DNA from: JBBQZU01 sp038207425
Lineage (GTDB): Bacteria; Bacteroidota; Bacteroidia; Flavobacteriales_D; Cryomorphaceae
Assembly (NCBI GenBank): GCA_038207425.1
Contig: JBBQZU010000004.1
Coordinates: forward strand, 62,001-126,000
Length of the DNA: 64,000 nt
Direction of reading: 5' to 3'
The first letter of the stretch is position 1. The number at the start of each line of letters is the position of its first letter. The notes under the pieces are model-generated. The model was given only the letters and a program-made list of their open reading frames with translations, was not told the origin of the DNA and searched no databases. Position numbers and translations under genes: made by a program. Positions 16,300 to 24,577 of this stretch are shown here, one piece after another.

Positions 16300-17247
16300 A
16301 TGAAAAAGATTAAACTTATAGAAGTAAAATCAGAGGTCGCTGCCGGTACCAGGGGCGCCAGTCTCGGTATTGACGCGTTAAAAACGGCTAGCCTTGACCT
16401 TAAATCTGATTATTTTACCCAGTTTCCTTCCGTTGAAGTTGAAACATACAACGAAGTACTTTTTGAAGAACCCATATCGAAATATGCGAAATACCTGGAT
16501 ACAGTGTACGACACTTGCGTGAATGTTGCTACCGAAGTGGCGTTTGCACTGCGAAACAAATACTTTCCCATAGTGCTGGCAGGCGACCATAGTTCTGCCG
16601 CCGGAACGATAGCAGGAATAAAACGCGTACGCCGCAAAAAGAGGCTTGGAGTCATTTGGGTGGACGCGCACGCCGATCTTCAGACCCCTTTTACGTCCGA
16701 GTCGGGCAATGTGCATGGAATGCCGCTTGCTATGTCAACTTACGAAGACAATATCGACTTCAAAACCAACGACATTTCAAAGGAGACACTAAAGTATTGG
16801 GAAAAGCTCAAGAATATGTCATTCAGAGGTCCTAAAATAAACCCGTCTGATATTGTATTCATTGCTGTTCGTGATATTGACGCACCGGAAAAGGCCCTGA
16901 TTAAGAAGCACAAAATCCGAAATTTCACAATGCCGGAAATAAAAGCAAAAGGAATCAAAACCATAGCCGAAGAAGCCCTGGACCACCTGTGGGATTGTGA
17001 CAATATATATGTGAGTTTTGATGTAGACTCACTTGATACATCTATCTCAGTTGGTACAGGCACTCCAGTGGTAAATGGACTCAAAGCGTCTGAAGCCAAG
17101 CAGTTGTTGAACATTCTGGTCTCTGACCGAAGTGTTTGCTGTTTCGAAATGGTAGAAGTGAATCCTACCCTCGACTCACAGAATATGATGGCCGAAGTAG
17201 CGCTTGATATTCTTGAATCGACTACTGAGGCACTCAAGCACAGGTAA
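16300..17247 (+). CDS. Arginase-family ureohydrolase
   Basis: A 315-residue binuclear manganese enzyme. The motifs GDHS (95-98), DAHAD (122-126), GNVHGMPLA and FDVDSLD supply the metal ligands. Arginase, which splits arginine into ornithine and urea, is the best fit; agmatinase or formimidoglutamase are alternatives. The frame is open from 16141, but the upstream 53 codons look non-coding. The ATG at 16300 begins the normal N-terminus (KKIKLIEVKSE). A CTTTG element near 16227 could be the promoter. It is followed 58 bases later by a citrulline/arginine hydrolase gene and then argS, so the cluster deals with arginine. Confidence 0.85.
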   Translation: MKKIKLIEVKSEVAAGTRGASLGIDALKTASLDLKSDYFTQFPSVEVETYNEVLFEEPISKYAKYLDTVYDTCVNVATEVAFALRNKYFPIVLAGDHSSAAGTIAGIKRVRRKKRLGVIWVDAHADLQTPFTSESGNVHGMPLAMSTYEDNIDFKTNDISKETLKYWEKLKNMSFRGPKINPSDIVFIAVRDIDAPEKALIKKHKIRNFTMPEIKAKGIKTIAEEALDHLWDCDNIYVSFDVDSLDTSISVGTGTPVVNGLKASEAKQLLNILVSDRSVCCFEMVEVNPTLDSQNMMAEVALDILESTTEALKHR

Positions 17248-17305
17248 TTTGTAAAGTAAAGATAATCCACTGACAACCCGGTAATAAACAGCATTAAACG
17301 CATCT

Positions 17306-18250
17306 ATGCAGAGCACTTCACATATTTTGATGATCAGGCCTCATGCCTTCAGATACAATGAGCAAACCGCTCAGAGTAACCACTACCAGGAGAAGAATTC
17401 CAGTCTGATTGATTCTGAAATCGCATTACTTGCTCAAGCGGAGTTCGATCAATTTGTAACATTGCTTCGAAGCGAAGGGGTGAACATCTACCTCTTTCAG
17501 GACGATGCCTTGCCAGATACACCCGATGCAGTTTTTCCAAATAACTGGATGAGTTTTCACGGTGACGCCCGCGTAGCGATGTATCCTATGCAGGCTGCGA
17601 ACCGACGCGAAGAAAGAAGGGAAGAGATTTTTGATATCCTTGCTGACGATTTTGGTTTCAGAATAGATGAAGTAGAAGATTTTACCCACTTTGAAGAAGA
17701 AGGTCTTTTTCTCGAAGGTACAGGCAGCGTAGTGCTCGACCGTATGCACAGAATTGCCTATGCAGCGCTGAGCCCACGCACTGATATGCTCGTTTTGGAA
17801 ACATTTTGCGACCAGTTCAATTTTGAACATGTGGTTTTTCGCGCTAACCAAACCTTACATGATCAACGCGTGCCGATTTACCATACCAATGTAATGATGA
17901 GTTTAGGCAATTCATTTGCAATAGTATGCCTCAATTGCATAGACGATAACCGCGAGCGCGAAGCACTCAAAGCCAGCCTGAAAGCATCGGGCCGCAAAAT
18001 CATAGAAATTACAGAACCTCAGATGGCCCAGTATGCCGGAAATGCCCTTGAGGTAATGACCAAATCCGGAGAGCGACTTTGTGTTATGAGCAGCAGGGCT
18101 TTTAACGCGCTAAGACCCGATCAGAAAGAAGCTATCAGCAAGCACGCCAGGATAATACATGCACCACTTGATACCATAGAAACCCATGGTGGCGGCAGCG
18201 CCCGCTGCATGATGGCCGAAATATTTTTACCCAAATCCGGTACAGCATAA
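17306..18250 (+). CDS. ctlX: CtlX-like amidinotransferase/hydrolase (arginine deiminase superfamily)
   Basis: A 314-residue member of the pentein/amidinotransferase fold. Supporting motifs are MIRPHAFRYNEQTA near 9-22, PDAVFPNNWMSFH, FLEGTGSVVLD, and the C-terminal THGGGSARCMMAEIF carrying the catalytic Cys (about residue 303). CtlX is described as a citrulline-utilisation hydrolase in Bacteroidota and Proteobacteria. Dimethylargininase-type activity is an alternative. The stop codon abuts the argS ATG with zero spacing, indicating co-transcription. No signal peptide is present. Confidence 0.85.
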   Translation: MQSTSHILMIRPHAFRYNEQTAQSNHYQEKNSSLIDSEIALLAQAEFDQFVTLLRSEGVNIYLFQDDALPDTPDAVFPNNWMSFHGDARVAMYPMQAANRREERREEIFDILADDFGFRIDEVEDFTHFEEEGLFLEGTGSVVLDRMHRIAYAALSPRTDMLVLETFCDQFNFEHVVFRANQTLHDQRVPIYHTNVMMSLGNSFAIVCLNCIDDNREREALKASLKASGRKIIEITEPQMAQYAGNALEVMTKSGERLCVMSSRAFNALRPDQKEAISKHARIIHAPLDTIETHGGGSARCMMAEIFLPKSGTA

Positions 18251-20032
18251 ATGACTATTGAGCAAAATATTGCGCACAAAACGGTGATGGCCGTGAAGCA
18301 TCTTTTCGATGCCGATATATCTCCTGATAGTGTCCAGATACAACCTACCCGAAAAGAATTTGAAGGTGAGTTTACCGTAGTGGTATTTCCTTTGGCCAAA
18401 GCCGCCCGCAAATCTCCGGAGCAAACTGCAGAAATGCTGGGTGCTTACCTTTCGGAAAATATGCCCGAAGTACAAAGTTTTCAGGTGGTAAAAGGTTTTT
18501 TAAACCTTAAACTTACCGGAGTATTCTGGTCTTCACATCTCGCTGAAGTATTGAGTAAAGGCAACTATGGATTTTCACCCGCCAAGAGCAAAGGCCTCGT
18601 TATGGTGGAATATTCATCGCCTAATACTAACAAACCGCTGCACCTTGGCCATTTAAGAAATAACTTTTTGGGTTATTCAGTAGCTGAAATTCTCAAAGCG
18701 AATGGGCATGATGTAAAGAAGGTGCAGGTCATAAACGACAGGGGTATTCACATTTGTAAGTCAATGGTGGCCTGGATGAAATTCGGAAATCGTGAAACTC
18801 CCGAATCTGCTGGAATCAAAGGCGATCATTTGGTAGGCAAGTACTACGTGGCATTCGAGAAAGAGTACAAAAAGCAAATTGCCGCACTGGTAGCCGCCAG
18901 TACCGACCAAAAGGTTGCCGAAGATGAGGCCACCATCATGCAGGAAGCACGCAGCGTGCTGCTAAAGTGGGAGGCAGAAGACCCCGAGACCTATGCTCTT
19001 TGGGAGATGATGAACGGCTGGGTTTACAGCGGGTTTGAAAGCACCTATAAGCGCATGGGTGTTGACTTCGATAAGCTGTACTATGAAAGCAATACCTGGA
19101 TGCTGGGCCGTGAAGTAGCCCTTGACGGTGTGAAAAGTGGAGTTTTCACCAAGCGTGATGATGGCTCTGTTTGGGCCAATCTTCGCGATGATGGGCTTGA
19201 TGAAAAGCTGCTCTTAAGAAAAGATGGCACGGCGGTATATATGACTCAAGATATTGGAACTGCTTTATTGCGATATAAAGACTTTCCGGCTATTACCAAA
19301 ATGGTATACACCGTGGGCAATGAACAGGAATATCACTTTAAAGTTTTATTCGCCATTTTGCGAAAGCTGGGGCATGAATGGGCAGACCATTGCCACCACC
19401 TTTCATATGGTATGGTTGAGCTGCCTGAAGGCAAAATGAAATCGAGGGAAGGAACGGTAGTGGATGCCGACGACCTGATGCAGGATGTGGTGGATACTGC
19501 CCGTGAGCTTACTGAGCAGCTCGGTAAGCTTGAAGGAATGAGCGAAGAAGACAGAGCAAGTCTTTTCGAAAATATTGGCATGGCAGGGCTAAAGTATTTT
19601 CTGCTCAAAGTTGACCCAAAGAAGAACATGCTCTTCAATCCGCGTGAAAGCATAGAGCTGCAAGGCCATACAGGCCCGTTTATACAATATGCCTACGCAA
19701 GGATACAGTCCATTTTGCGAAAGCACGCCGCTGAAGTACCTGCAAAACAACAGACCGCTGAACCAGAAATTTATGAGCGCCACCTGCATATGAGAATTTA
19801 TCAATACCCTTCGGTCATTCACGAATCGGCGGTGACTTATAATCCGGCAACACTTGCCAATTATCTCTACGACCTAGTGCGCGATTTCAGCTCTTTTTAT
19901 CAGAATGTGTCTATTTTGCAGGCTGGTTCACAGGAACTTGTAAATTATAGATTGCAACTCGCACTTGCAGTAAGTCGCATTGCAAAATCGGGTATGAATC
20001 TGCTGGGCATCAACATGCCTGAGAGAATGTAG
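18251..20032 (+). CDS. argS: Arginyl-tRNA synthetase
   Basis: A 593-residue class I synthetase that charges tRNA-Arg. An N-terminal additional domain (1-110) precedes the Rossmann core, with SSPNTNKPLHLGHLRNN carrying the HIGH signature near 118-134 and GKMKSREGT as the KMSKS loop. A C-terminal DALR anticodon-binding helix bundle follows (HESAVTYNPATLANYLYDL onwards). Length is normal. The ATG starts immediately after the ctlX TAA, so translation is probably coupled. Placement behind two arginine-degrading enzymes is unusual and may balance arginine use. Confidence 0.97.
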   Translation: MTIEQNIAHKTVMAVKHLFDADISPDSVQIQPTRKEFEGEFTVVVFPLAKAARKSPEQTAEMLGAYLSENMPEVQSFQVVKGFLNLKLTGVFWSSHLAEVLSKGNYGFSPAKSKGLVMVEYSSPNTNKPLHLGHLRNNFLGYSVAEILKANGHDVKKVQVINDRGIHICKSMVAWMKFGNRETPESAGIKGDHLVGKYYVAFEKEYKKQIAALVAASTDQKVAEDEATIMQEARSVLLKWEAEDPETYALWEMMNGWVYSGFESTYKRMGVDFDKLYYESNTWMLGREVALDGVKSGVFTKRDDGSVWANLRDDGLDEKLLLRKDGTAVYMTQDIGTALLRYKDFPAITKMVYTVGNEQEYHFKVLFAILRKLGHEWADHCHHLSYGMVELPEGKMKSREGTVVDADDLMQDVVDTARELTEQLGKLEGMSEEDRASLFENIGMAGLKYFLLKVDPKKNMLFNPRESIELQGHTGPFIQYAYARIQSILRKHAAEVPAKQQTAEPEIYERHLHMRIYQYPSVIHESAVTYNPATLANYLYDLVRDFSSFYQNVSILQAGSQELVNYRLQLALAVSRIAKSGMNLLGINMPERM

Positions 20033-20082
20033 TCCGAACCTTTGGAATTTTTACCTTTGCGGGCCTAAATGGGTTAGCAACT

Positions 20083-21426
20083 ATGTTCGAAAATCTTACA
20101 GACAAATTTGATAGAGCCTTTAAACTACTTAAAGGAGAAGGGCAGATTACGGAAATAAACGTAGCCGAAACATTAAAAGAAGTGCGTCGCGCGCTTCTCG
20201 ATGCCGACGTAAATTTCAAGACCGCCAAGGACTTCACCGCCCAAGTGAAGGATAAGGCCATGGGTAGGCAGGTGCTCAGCGCGGTAAAGCCGGGACAACT
20301 CCTTGTAAAAATTACCCACGAGTCGCTTGCTGAGCTTATGGGCGGACAGGCCCAGGAAATAAGCCTTAAAGGAAATCCGGCTGTAGTGCTTATGGCGGGA
20401 CTTCAGGGTTCAGGTAAAACCACCTTTTCAGGAAAACTGGCCAACCTGCTGAAAACCAAGAAAGGCAAGAAAGTTCTGCTTGTAGCCTGCGACGTATACC
20501 GCCCCGCTGCAATTGACCAGTTGCACGTGCTAGGCGAGCAAATAGGAGTTGAAGTATATTCAAACCGAGAAGAAAAAGATCCTGTAATAATCAGTAAAGC
20601 CGCTATTGACTATGCACGCAGCAACGGCTTTAATGTAGTAATAGTAGATACTGCAGGCCGCCTTGCAGTAGACGAGCATATGATGGGTGAAATAGCTGCC
20701 GTAAAGCAGGCCATACAGCCCTCAGAAACGCTTTTTGTGGTAGATTCTATGACGGGTCAGGATGCGGTAAATACTGCTAAGGCCTTCAACGACCGCATTG
20801 ATTTTGACGGAGTAGTTCTTACCAAACTTGATGGTGATACCCGCGGTGGTGCTGCAATTTCCATTAAATCAGTTGTAAACAAACCTATAAAGTTTGTCGG
20901 TACAGGCGAGAAAATGGATGCGCTCGACGTATTTTATCCCGAGCGCATGGCCGACCGCATACTCGGTATGGGCGACGTGGTTTCGTTAGTAGAGCGTGCC
21001 CAGGAAAATTACGACGAAGAAAATGCGCGCAAGCTGCAGAAGAAAATTGCCCGCAACGAATTCAATTTTGACGATTATCTGGAGCAAATCCAGCAAATCA
21101 AAAAAATGGGCTCTATGAAGGACCTTATGGGTATGATTCCGGGGATGGGAAAGGCCATCAAGAATATGGAGATTGATGACGATGCTTTTAAGAGCATTGA
21201 AGCAATGATACAATCCATGACGCCAAAGGAACGCCATAACCATAAGATACTCGATAGTGGTAGGCGCAAACGAATTGCATCAGGAAGTGGAACTAAAGTA
21301 AATGACGTGAACAAATTCGTAAAGCAATTTGAAGAAACGCGAAAGATGATGCAGCTCATGTCAAACAAAAACAATATGGCCAACCTGATGCGCCAACTCG
21401 GCGGAAAGGGTGTGCCCGGAATGTAA
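20083..21426 (+). CDS. ffh: Signal recognition particle protein Ffh
   Basis: A 447-residue SRP54 GTPase that delivers nascent membrane proteins to FtsY. It has an N domain (1-90), a G domain with LQGSGKTTFSGKLA, DTAGRL and TKLDGDTRGG, and a methionine-rich M domain from about 325 (MGSMKDLMGMIPGMG) with the RRKRIASGSG RNA-binding segment. A promoter-like TTACCTTTGCG lies just upstream at about 20050-20060. Followed by folD after 14 bases. Confidence 0.97.
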   Translation: MFENLTDKFDRAFKLLKGEGQITEINVAETLKEVRRALLDADVNFKTAKDFTAQVKDKAMGRQVLSAVKPGQLLVKITHESLAELMGGQAQEISLKGNPAVVLMAGLQGSGKTTFSGKLANLLKTKKGKKVLLVACDVYRPAAIDQLHVLGEQIGVEVYSNREEKDPVIISKAAIDYARSNGFNVVIVDTAGRLAVDEHMMGEIAAVKQAIQPSETLFVVDSMTGQDAVNTAKAFNDRIDFDGVVLTKLDGDTRGGAAISIKSVVNKPIKFVGTGEKMDALDVFYPERMADRILGMGDVVSLVERAQENYDEENARKLQKKIARNEFNFDDYLEQIQQIKKMGSMKDLMGMIPGMGKAIKNMEIDDDAFKSIEAMIQSMTPKERHNHKILDSGRRKRIASGSGTKVNDVNKFVKQFEETRKMMQLMSNKNNMANLMRQLGGKGVPGM

Positions 21427-21440
21427 TTACCACGATAGAT

Positions 21441-22325
21441 TTGAAAGGCACAACACAGATTCTCGATGGCAAGCAAACTGCTGCTGATATAAGAGCAGAA
21501 ATTGCCACTGCAGTGGCAGAGCGGATTAAGACGGGTCAAAAAGTACCCCATCTTGCAGCGGTGCTTGTAGGCAACGATGGTGGAAGCGAAACCTACGTGA
21601 GCTTTAAAGTAAAAGATTGCAAAGAGGTAGGCTTTGAATCAACCCTCATCAGGCGGCCTGATACCATTTCTGAAAATAAATTGCTTGAGTTGGTATCTGA
21701 ACTTAATAATAACAGCGATATAGACGGCTTTATCATTCAACTGCCTCTACCTAGGCATATTGATTCTCAAAAAATAATTACCGCCATTGATCCCAACAAG
21801 GACGTAGATGGGTTTCACCCCACCAATGTGGGCCGCATGGCGCTCGACCTTCCCGGTTTTCTTCCGGCTACACCTTCGGGTATATTGGAGCTTCTCAAGA
21901 GAAATGGCATTGATACAGCAGGAAAACACTGCGTGATTGTAGGCAGGAGCAATATTGTTGGCTCCCCGCTTAGTGTGCTGCTTTCGCGAAATAAAAACCA
22001 TGCAAACGCCACGGTAACTTTATGCCATAGCCGCACGGTTGATATTGCCAGCTATACCCGCCAGGCTGATATTCTCGTTTGCGCTTTGGGCAAACCCGGA
22101 TTCATTACTGCCGACATGGTAAAAACAGGAGCAGTGGTAGTTGACGTAGGCACTACCCGCGTGCCCGACAGCTCACGAGCGTCTGGCTTTTCGCTAAAAG
22201 GCGACGTGCAATATGATGCAGTATTTGCAAAAGCATCACATATTACGCCTGTACCCGGTGGGGTGGGCCCAATGACTAGGGTAGCATTGCTTCTAAATAC
22301 CCTCAGGGCAGCCAGCCTGAAATAA
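21441..22325 (+). CDS. folD: Methylenetetrahydrofolate dehydrogenase/cyclohydrolase FolD
   Basis: A 294-residue bifunctional folate enzyme interconverting 5,10-methylene-THF and 10-formyl-THF. Signature segments are the catalytic ETYVSFKVKDCKEVG with its Lys, DGFIIQLPLPRH, PNKDVDGFHPTNVGRM, and the NADP-binding GRSNIVGSPLSVLL. Near the end PVPGGVGPMTR is intact. The only suitable start is the TTG at 21441, 14 bases after ffh. It gives the usual short N-terminus before ILDGK. Confidence 0.96.
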   Translation: MKGTTQILDGKQTAADIRAEIATAVAERIKTGQKVPHLAAVLVGNDGGSETYVSFKVKDCKEVGFESTLIRRPDTISENKLLELVSELNNNSDIDGFIIQLPLPRHIDSQKIITAIDPNKDVDGFHPTNVGRMALDLPGFLPATPSGILELLKRNGIDTAGKHCVIVGRSNIVGSPLSVLLSRNKNHANATVTLCHSRTVDIASYTRQADILVCALGKPGFITADMVKTGAVVVDVGTTRVPDSSRASGFSLKGDVQYDAVFAKASHITPVPGGVGPMTRVALLLNTLRAASLK

Positions 22326-22414
22326 TTGAAACTTTAAAAAAATTAGGCGCGTTAAAGACCAACACCTTCGTTGGTATTCCATCTTCGCATGCCATCGACC
22401 TGCAAACACGCACA

Positions 22415-23134
22415 TTGGTTAGAACAATATTATTAGCATCAGTTTGCCAAAAGGCTGCAAAGCTAGGAGCAATATTTATTGCATCAGCAGTATTAACGGT
22501 ATTAACCACCAATTCTGATTCAGTAGCGCCCAGTGAGTCGTTGGCGCCTAAGTGTAATTCTGTGAGCACCGCTGCCGATGTGGTTTCGATCAGCGGAAGT
22601 ACTTTCAGTTCCGCCCATCATTTGCAGTGGACTACAGCCAATGAGAGCAATAGCTATTACTTCGAAGTGCGGAGGTCATATAGCGGAAGTGAATTCAGCG
22701 CCATTGGTCATGTGATGGCAGCGGGTATGAGCAGCAGCCCGGTAAACTACCATTTTACAGATGCCATGGCGCCTGAAGGTGAAGTAGTATACCAGCTAGC
22801 ACTCATTGACTTTGACGGCAATAACACTGCGGTAGCTAAAGAAATAAGCCTTGTAAAAACTGCCGTCATCGAAAAGCTTCCTTTCGGTTTCGAAGTTTTT
22901 AACTCACTGAAGACTCAGGGAACAATCAAGGTGATTCTTTCAGAACAGAGTACCCAAATGGTAACCATTTCGATAGCTGACCTTTCGGGAAATAATTTGG
23001 TGCGCCAGAAAGTAGCAGTGGATAAGCAGGGAATTTCTGAATCTTTTATGTGTAATTGTGATGCAGGTGTTTACTTTGTATCCGTAATTGCGAATCAGAA
23101 GATGCGCTCGAAAACTCTTATTATTGGAAAGTAG
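22415..23134 (+). CDS. Exported T9SS-sorted protein with Fn3-like domain
   Basis: A 239-residue protein whose start is uncertain (TTG 22415 used; the frame is open further upstream). A hydrophobic export segment (about 16-32) precedes a single beta-domain of the LQWTTANESNSYYFEVRRS...Y.F.D type, common as the penultimate domain of T9SS cargo. The C-terminal about 75 residues match a T9SS type A sorting domain (TISIADLSGNNLVRQ, GVYFVSVIANQK). It looks like a cargo protein that has lost any catalytic domain, or a minimal adhesin. Followed by the next gene after 6 bases. Confidence 0.7.
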   Translation: MVRTILLASVCQKAAKLGAIFIASAVLTVLTTNSDSVAPSESLAPKCNSVSTAADVVSISGSTFSSAHHLQWTTANESNSYYFEVRRSYSGSEFSAIGHVMAAGMSSSPVNYHFTDAMAPEGEVVYQLALIDFDGNNTAVAKEISLVKTAVIEKLPFGFEVFNSLKTQGTIKVILSEQSTQMVTISIADLSGNNLVRQKVAVDKQGISESFMCNCDAGVYFVSVIANQKMRSKTLIIGK

Positions 23135-23140
23135 TCAGTT

Positions 23141-23674
23141 ATGAATTTGAATCAACCCCCTTTAGGACTTGGTGCGAGAATCAAGCACCCGACATTTGGT
23201 ATAGGAATCGTTGTGGGAATGGATATTTCGACCATCGACGTATTTTTTAAAGGCGAAGGCGATAAGCAAATATCCCGTTCCTTTCAAGGCCTTGAAGTGC
23301 TTGAAGCAGCGCGTGAGGCCGAGCAAACCCTAGATTTACCTACCATAGAGAAGGCTCTGCGAAGGGTACTCGAAAAGGAAGCGGGTATTTCGAAGCCGGT
23401 TGAAATAGCGCCTAAATGGTTGCGCGGTACCGTGCTGCTGAAACCCGGCAATGCTGAGCTACAATCAAAGGAAGTACCAATTGACACTTTTTTTCACAAA
23501 ATAGTTATGGTGCGCGACCGTCTTAGGGTGCTTGAGCAAAATATCAACAGCAATGAAAACCTCGAAGACCAGGAAAAAGTAGACCTGCAGCAATATATAA
23601 GTCGCATATATGGTTCTTTGACTACTTTCAATGTGCTATTCGCCGATAAGGATGATTATTTTTCGAGTAAGTAG
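23141..23674 (+). CDS. Conserved protein with small beta-barrel N-terminus
   Basis: A 177-residue protein. The first 45 residues carry LGARIKHPTFGIGIVVGMD...IDVFF. This resembles the Tudor-like G.rV.H..fG.G.v barrel found at the end of UvrD/PcrA helicases and in RNA-polymerase-binding proteins. The rest is predicted helical, with a coiled-coil-like segment near 120-155 (RDRLRVLEQNINSNENLEDQEK). It could bind RNA polymerase or nucleic acid (inference from the barrel only). No characterised homolog is recalled. It lies directly upstream of the structured RNA at 23721. Confidence 0.7.
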   Translation: MNLNQPPLGLGARIKHPTFGIGIVVGMDISTIDVFFKGEGDKQISRSFQGLEVLEAAREAEQTLDLPTIEKALRRVLEKEAGISKPVEIAPKWLRGTVLLKPGNAELQSKEVPIDTFFHKIVMVRDRLRVLEQNINSNENLEDQEKVDLQQYISRIYGSLTTFNVLFADKDDYFSSK

Positions 23675-23684
23675 ACGAAACTAC

Positions 23685-23716
23685 TTGAAGTTGGCGTTTC
23701 CAAATTATTACATTTG
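23685..23716 (+). promoter_or_regulatory. Strong promoter of the queE-upstream RNA
   Basis: TTG at 23685-23687, 21 bases, then TACATTTG at 23709-23716: a full -33/-7 Bacteroidota promoter. It predicts a transcript start at about 23721, downstream of the previous stop codon. Confidence 0.7.
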
Positions 23717-23720
23717 TACT

Positions 23721-23927
23721 ACAGGAAGTAAACGTACTCCCGTGCGAGAAAATACAGTTTGAAAAACTAACAGGAATAAAATTGGAACTTAGCTCGTTAC
23801 GGCAAGGGCGGGCCTCAGCCCACATCGTGGGTGCTCTTTGAGCAGGAGGATTACCGAACCGGCGCGGCGTATCCATTCATGTCGTTTAGAGTTTTTCTAA
23901 ACCACGTTCTCGCACGGGGTTTTTTTA
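23721..23927 (+). ncRNA. Candidate structured RNA of about 207 nt before queE
   Basis: The RNA begins with its own promoter and closes with a perfect 12-bp helix between CCCGTGCGAGAA (23739-23750) and TTCTCGCACGGG (23907-23918), followed by seven Ts. The 156-nt interior holds several perfect hairpins: AGTTT/AAACT, CCCAC-ATC-GTGGG, TGCTC-TTT-GAGCA, and GTTTAGA-GTTTT-TCTAAAC at about 23885-23903. A G-rich core with TTACCGAACC is also present. It is either an independent RNA or a riboswitch/attenuator for queE, whose ATG is only 20 bases beyond the T-tract. I do not recognise the class; it lacks the tmRNA, RNase P and SRP signatures I know. Confidence 0.65.
23907..23926 (+). terminator. Intrinsic terminator ending the queE-upstream RNA
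   Basis: The 3' arm TTCTCGCACGGGG pairs over long range with 23738-23750 and is followed by T7 at 23920-23926. The terminator stem is also the closing helix of the whole RNA. Confidence 0.65.
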
Positions 23928-23946
23928 TTCCAGCTTCCATACATTC

Positions 23947-24576
23947 ATGCATCAACCCAATTTAAAATCCAGTACACCGCAATCGCTGCCGGTGATGGAG
24001 CAATTTTATACCATACAAGGCGAAGGAGCACATGCTGGCACTGCCGCCTATTTCATCAGGCTGGCAGGCTGTGACGTGGGCTGTGTATGGTGCGATGTGA
24101 AGGAAAGCTGGTATACAGAAGGATATCCGCTTTTGGCTCCAAGCGACCTAGCCGCTACCGCAGCAAATTCCGGCTCCAATATTGTTGTGATAACCGGTGG
24201 TGAGCCCGCCATGCACAATCTGAACGAACTTACAAGCGCCCTGCGCGCCAATAATCTTAGAACTCATATAGAAACCTCAGGGGCACACCCAATGAGTGGT
24301 CAGTGGCACTGGATTTGCTTCTCACCCAAAAAATTCAAGAAACCTTTGGCAGAAATTTATCCCCTAGCCCACGAGCTCAAAGTGGTTATCTACAACAAGC
24401 ACGATTTCAAATGGGCCGAGGAGCACGCAACATTGGTATCATCTTCCTGCGCACTTTATATGCAGCCTGAGTGGGATAAAAGCGAAACCATGCTTCCGGC
24501 AATCATAGAATATGTAAAGGCCAATCCACAATGGAAGATTTCTTTGCAAACTCATAAGTTCATGCAAATTCCCTAG
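23947..24576 (+). CDS. queE: 7-carboxy-7-deazaguanine synthase QueE
   Basis: A 209-residue radical SAM enzyme converting carboxy-tetrahydropterin to 7-carboxy-7-deazaguanine, on the queuosine/preQ0 pathway. EQFYTIQGEGAHAG near 18-31 is followed by the cluster motif AGCDVGCVWCD (CxxxCxxC) and VVITGGEP. The C-terminal ELKVVIYNKHDF and YMQPEW segments fit the short Bacteroidota form. The gene sits 20 bases after a transcription terminator that ends a structured RNA, so regulation by read-through is plausible. It is followed by porE after 1 base. Confidence 0.92.
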   Translation: MHQPNLKSSTPQSLPVMEQFYTIQGEGAHAGTAAYFIRLAGCDVGCVWCDVKESWYTEGYPLLAPSDLAATAANSGSNIVVITGGEPAMHNLNELTSALRANNLRTHIETSGAHPMSGQWHWICFSPKKFKKPLAEIYPLAHELKVVIYNKHDFKWAEEHATLVSSSCALYMQPEWDKSETMLPAIIEYVKANPQWKISLQTHKFMQIP

Positions 24577-24577
24577 T

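Noticed and set aside
23879..23965. 28-codon ORF across the terminator as a queE leader peptide
   Set aside because: Its codons are dictated by the RNA stems and T-tract, and no informative residue run is present.
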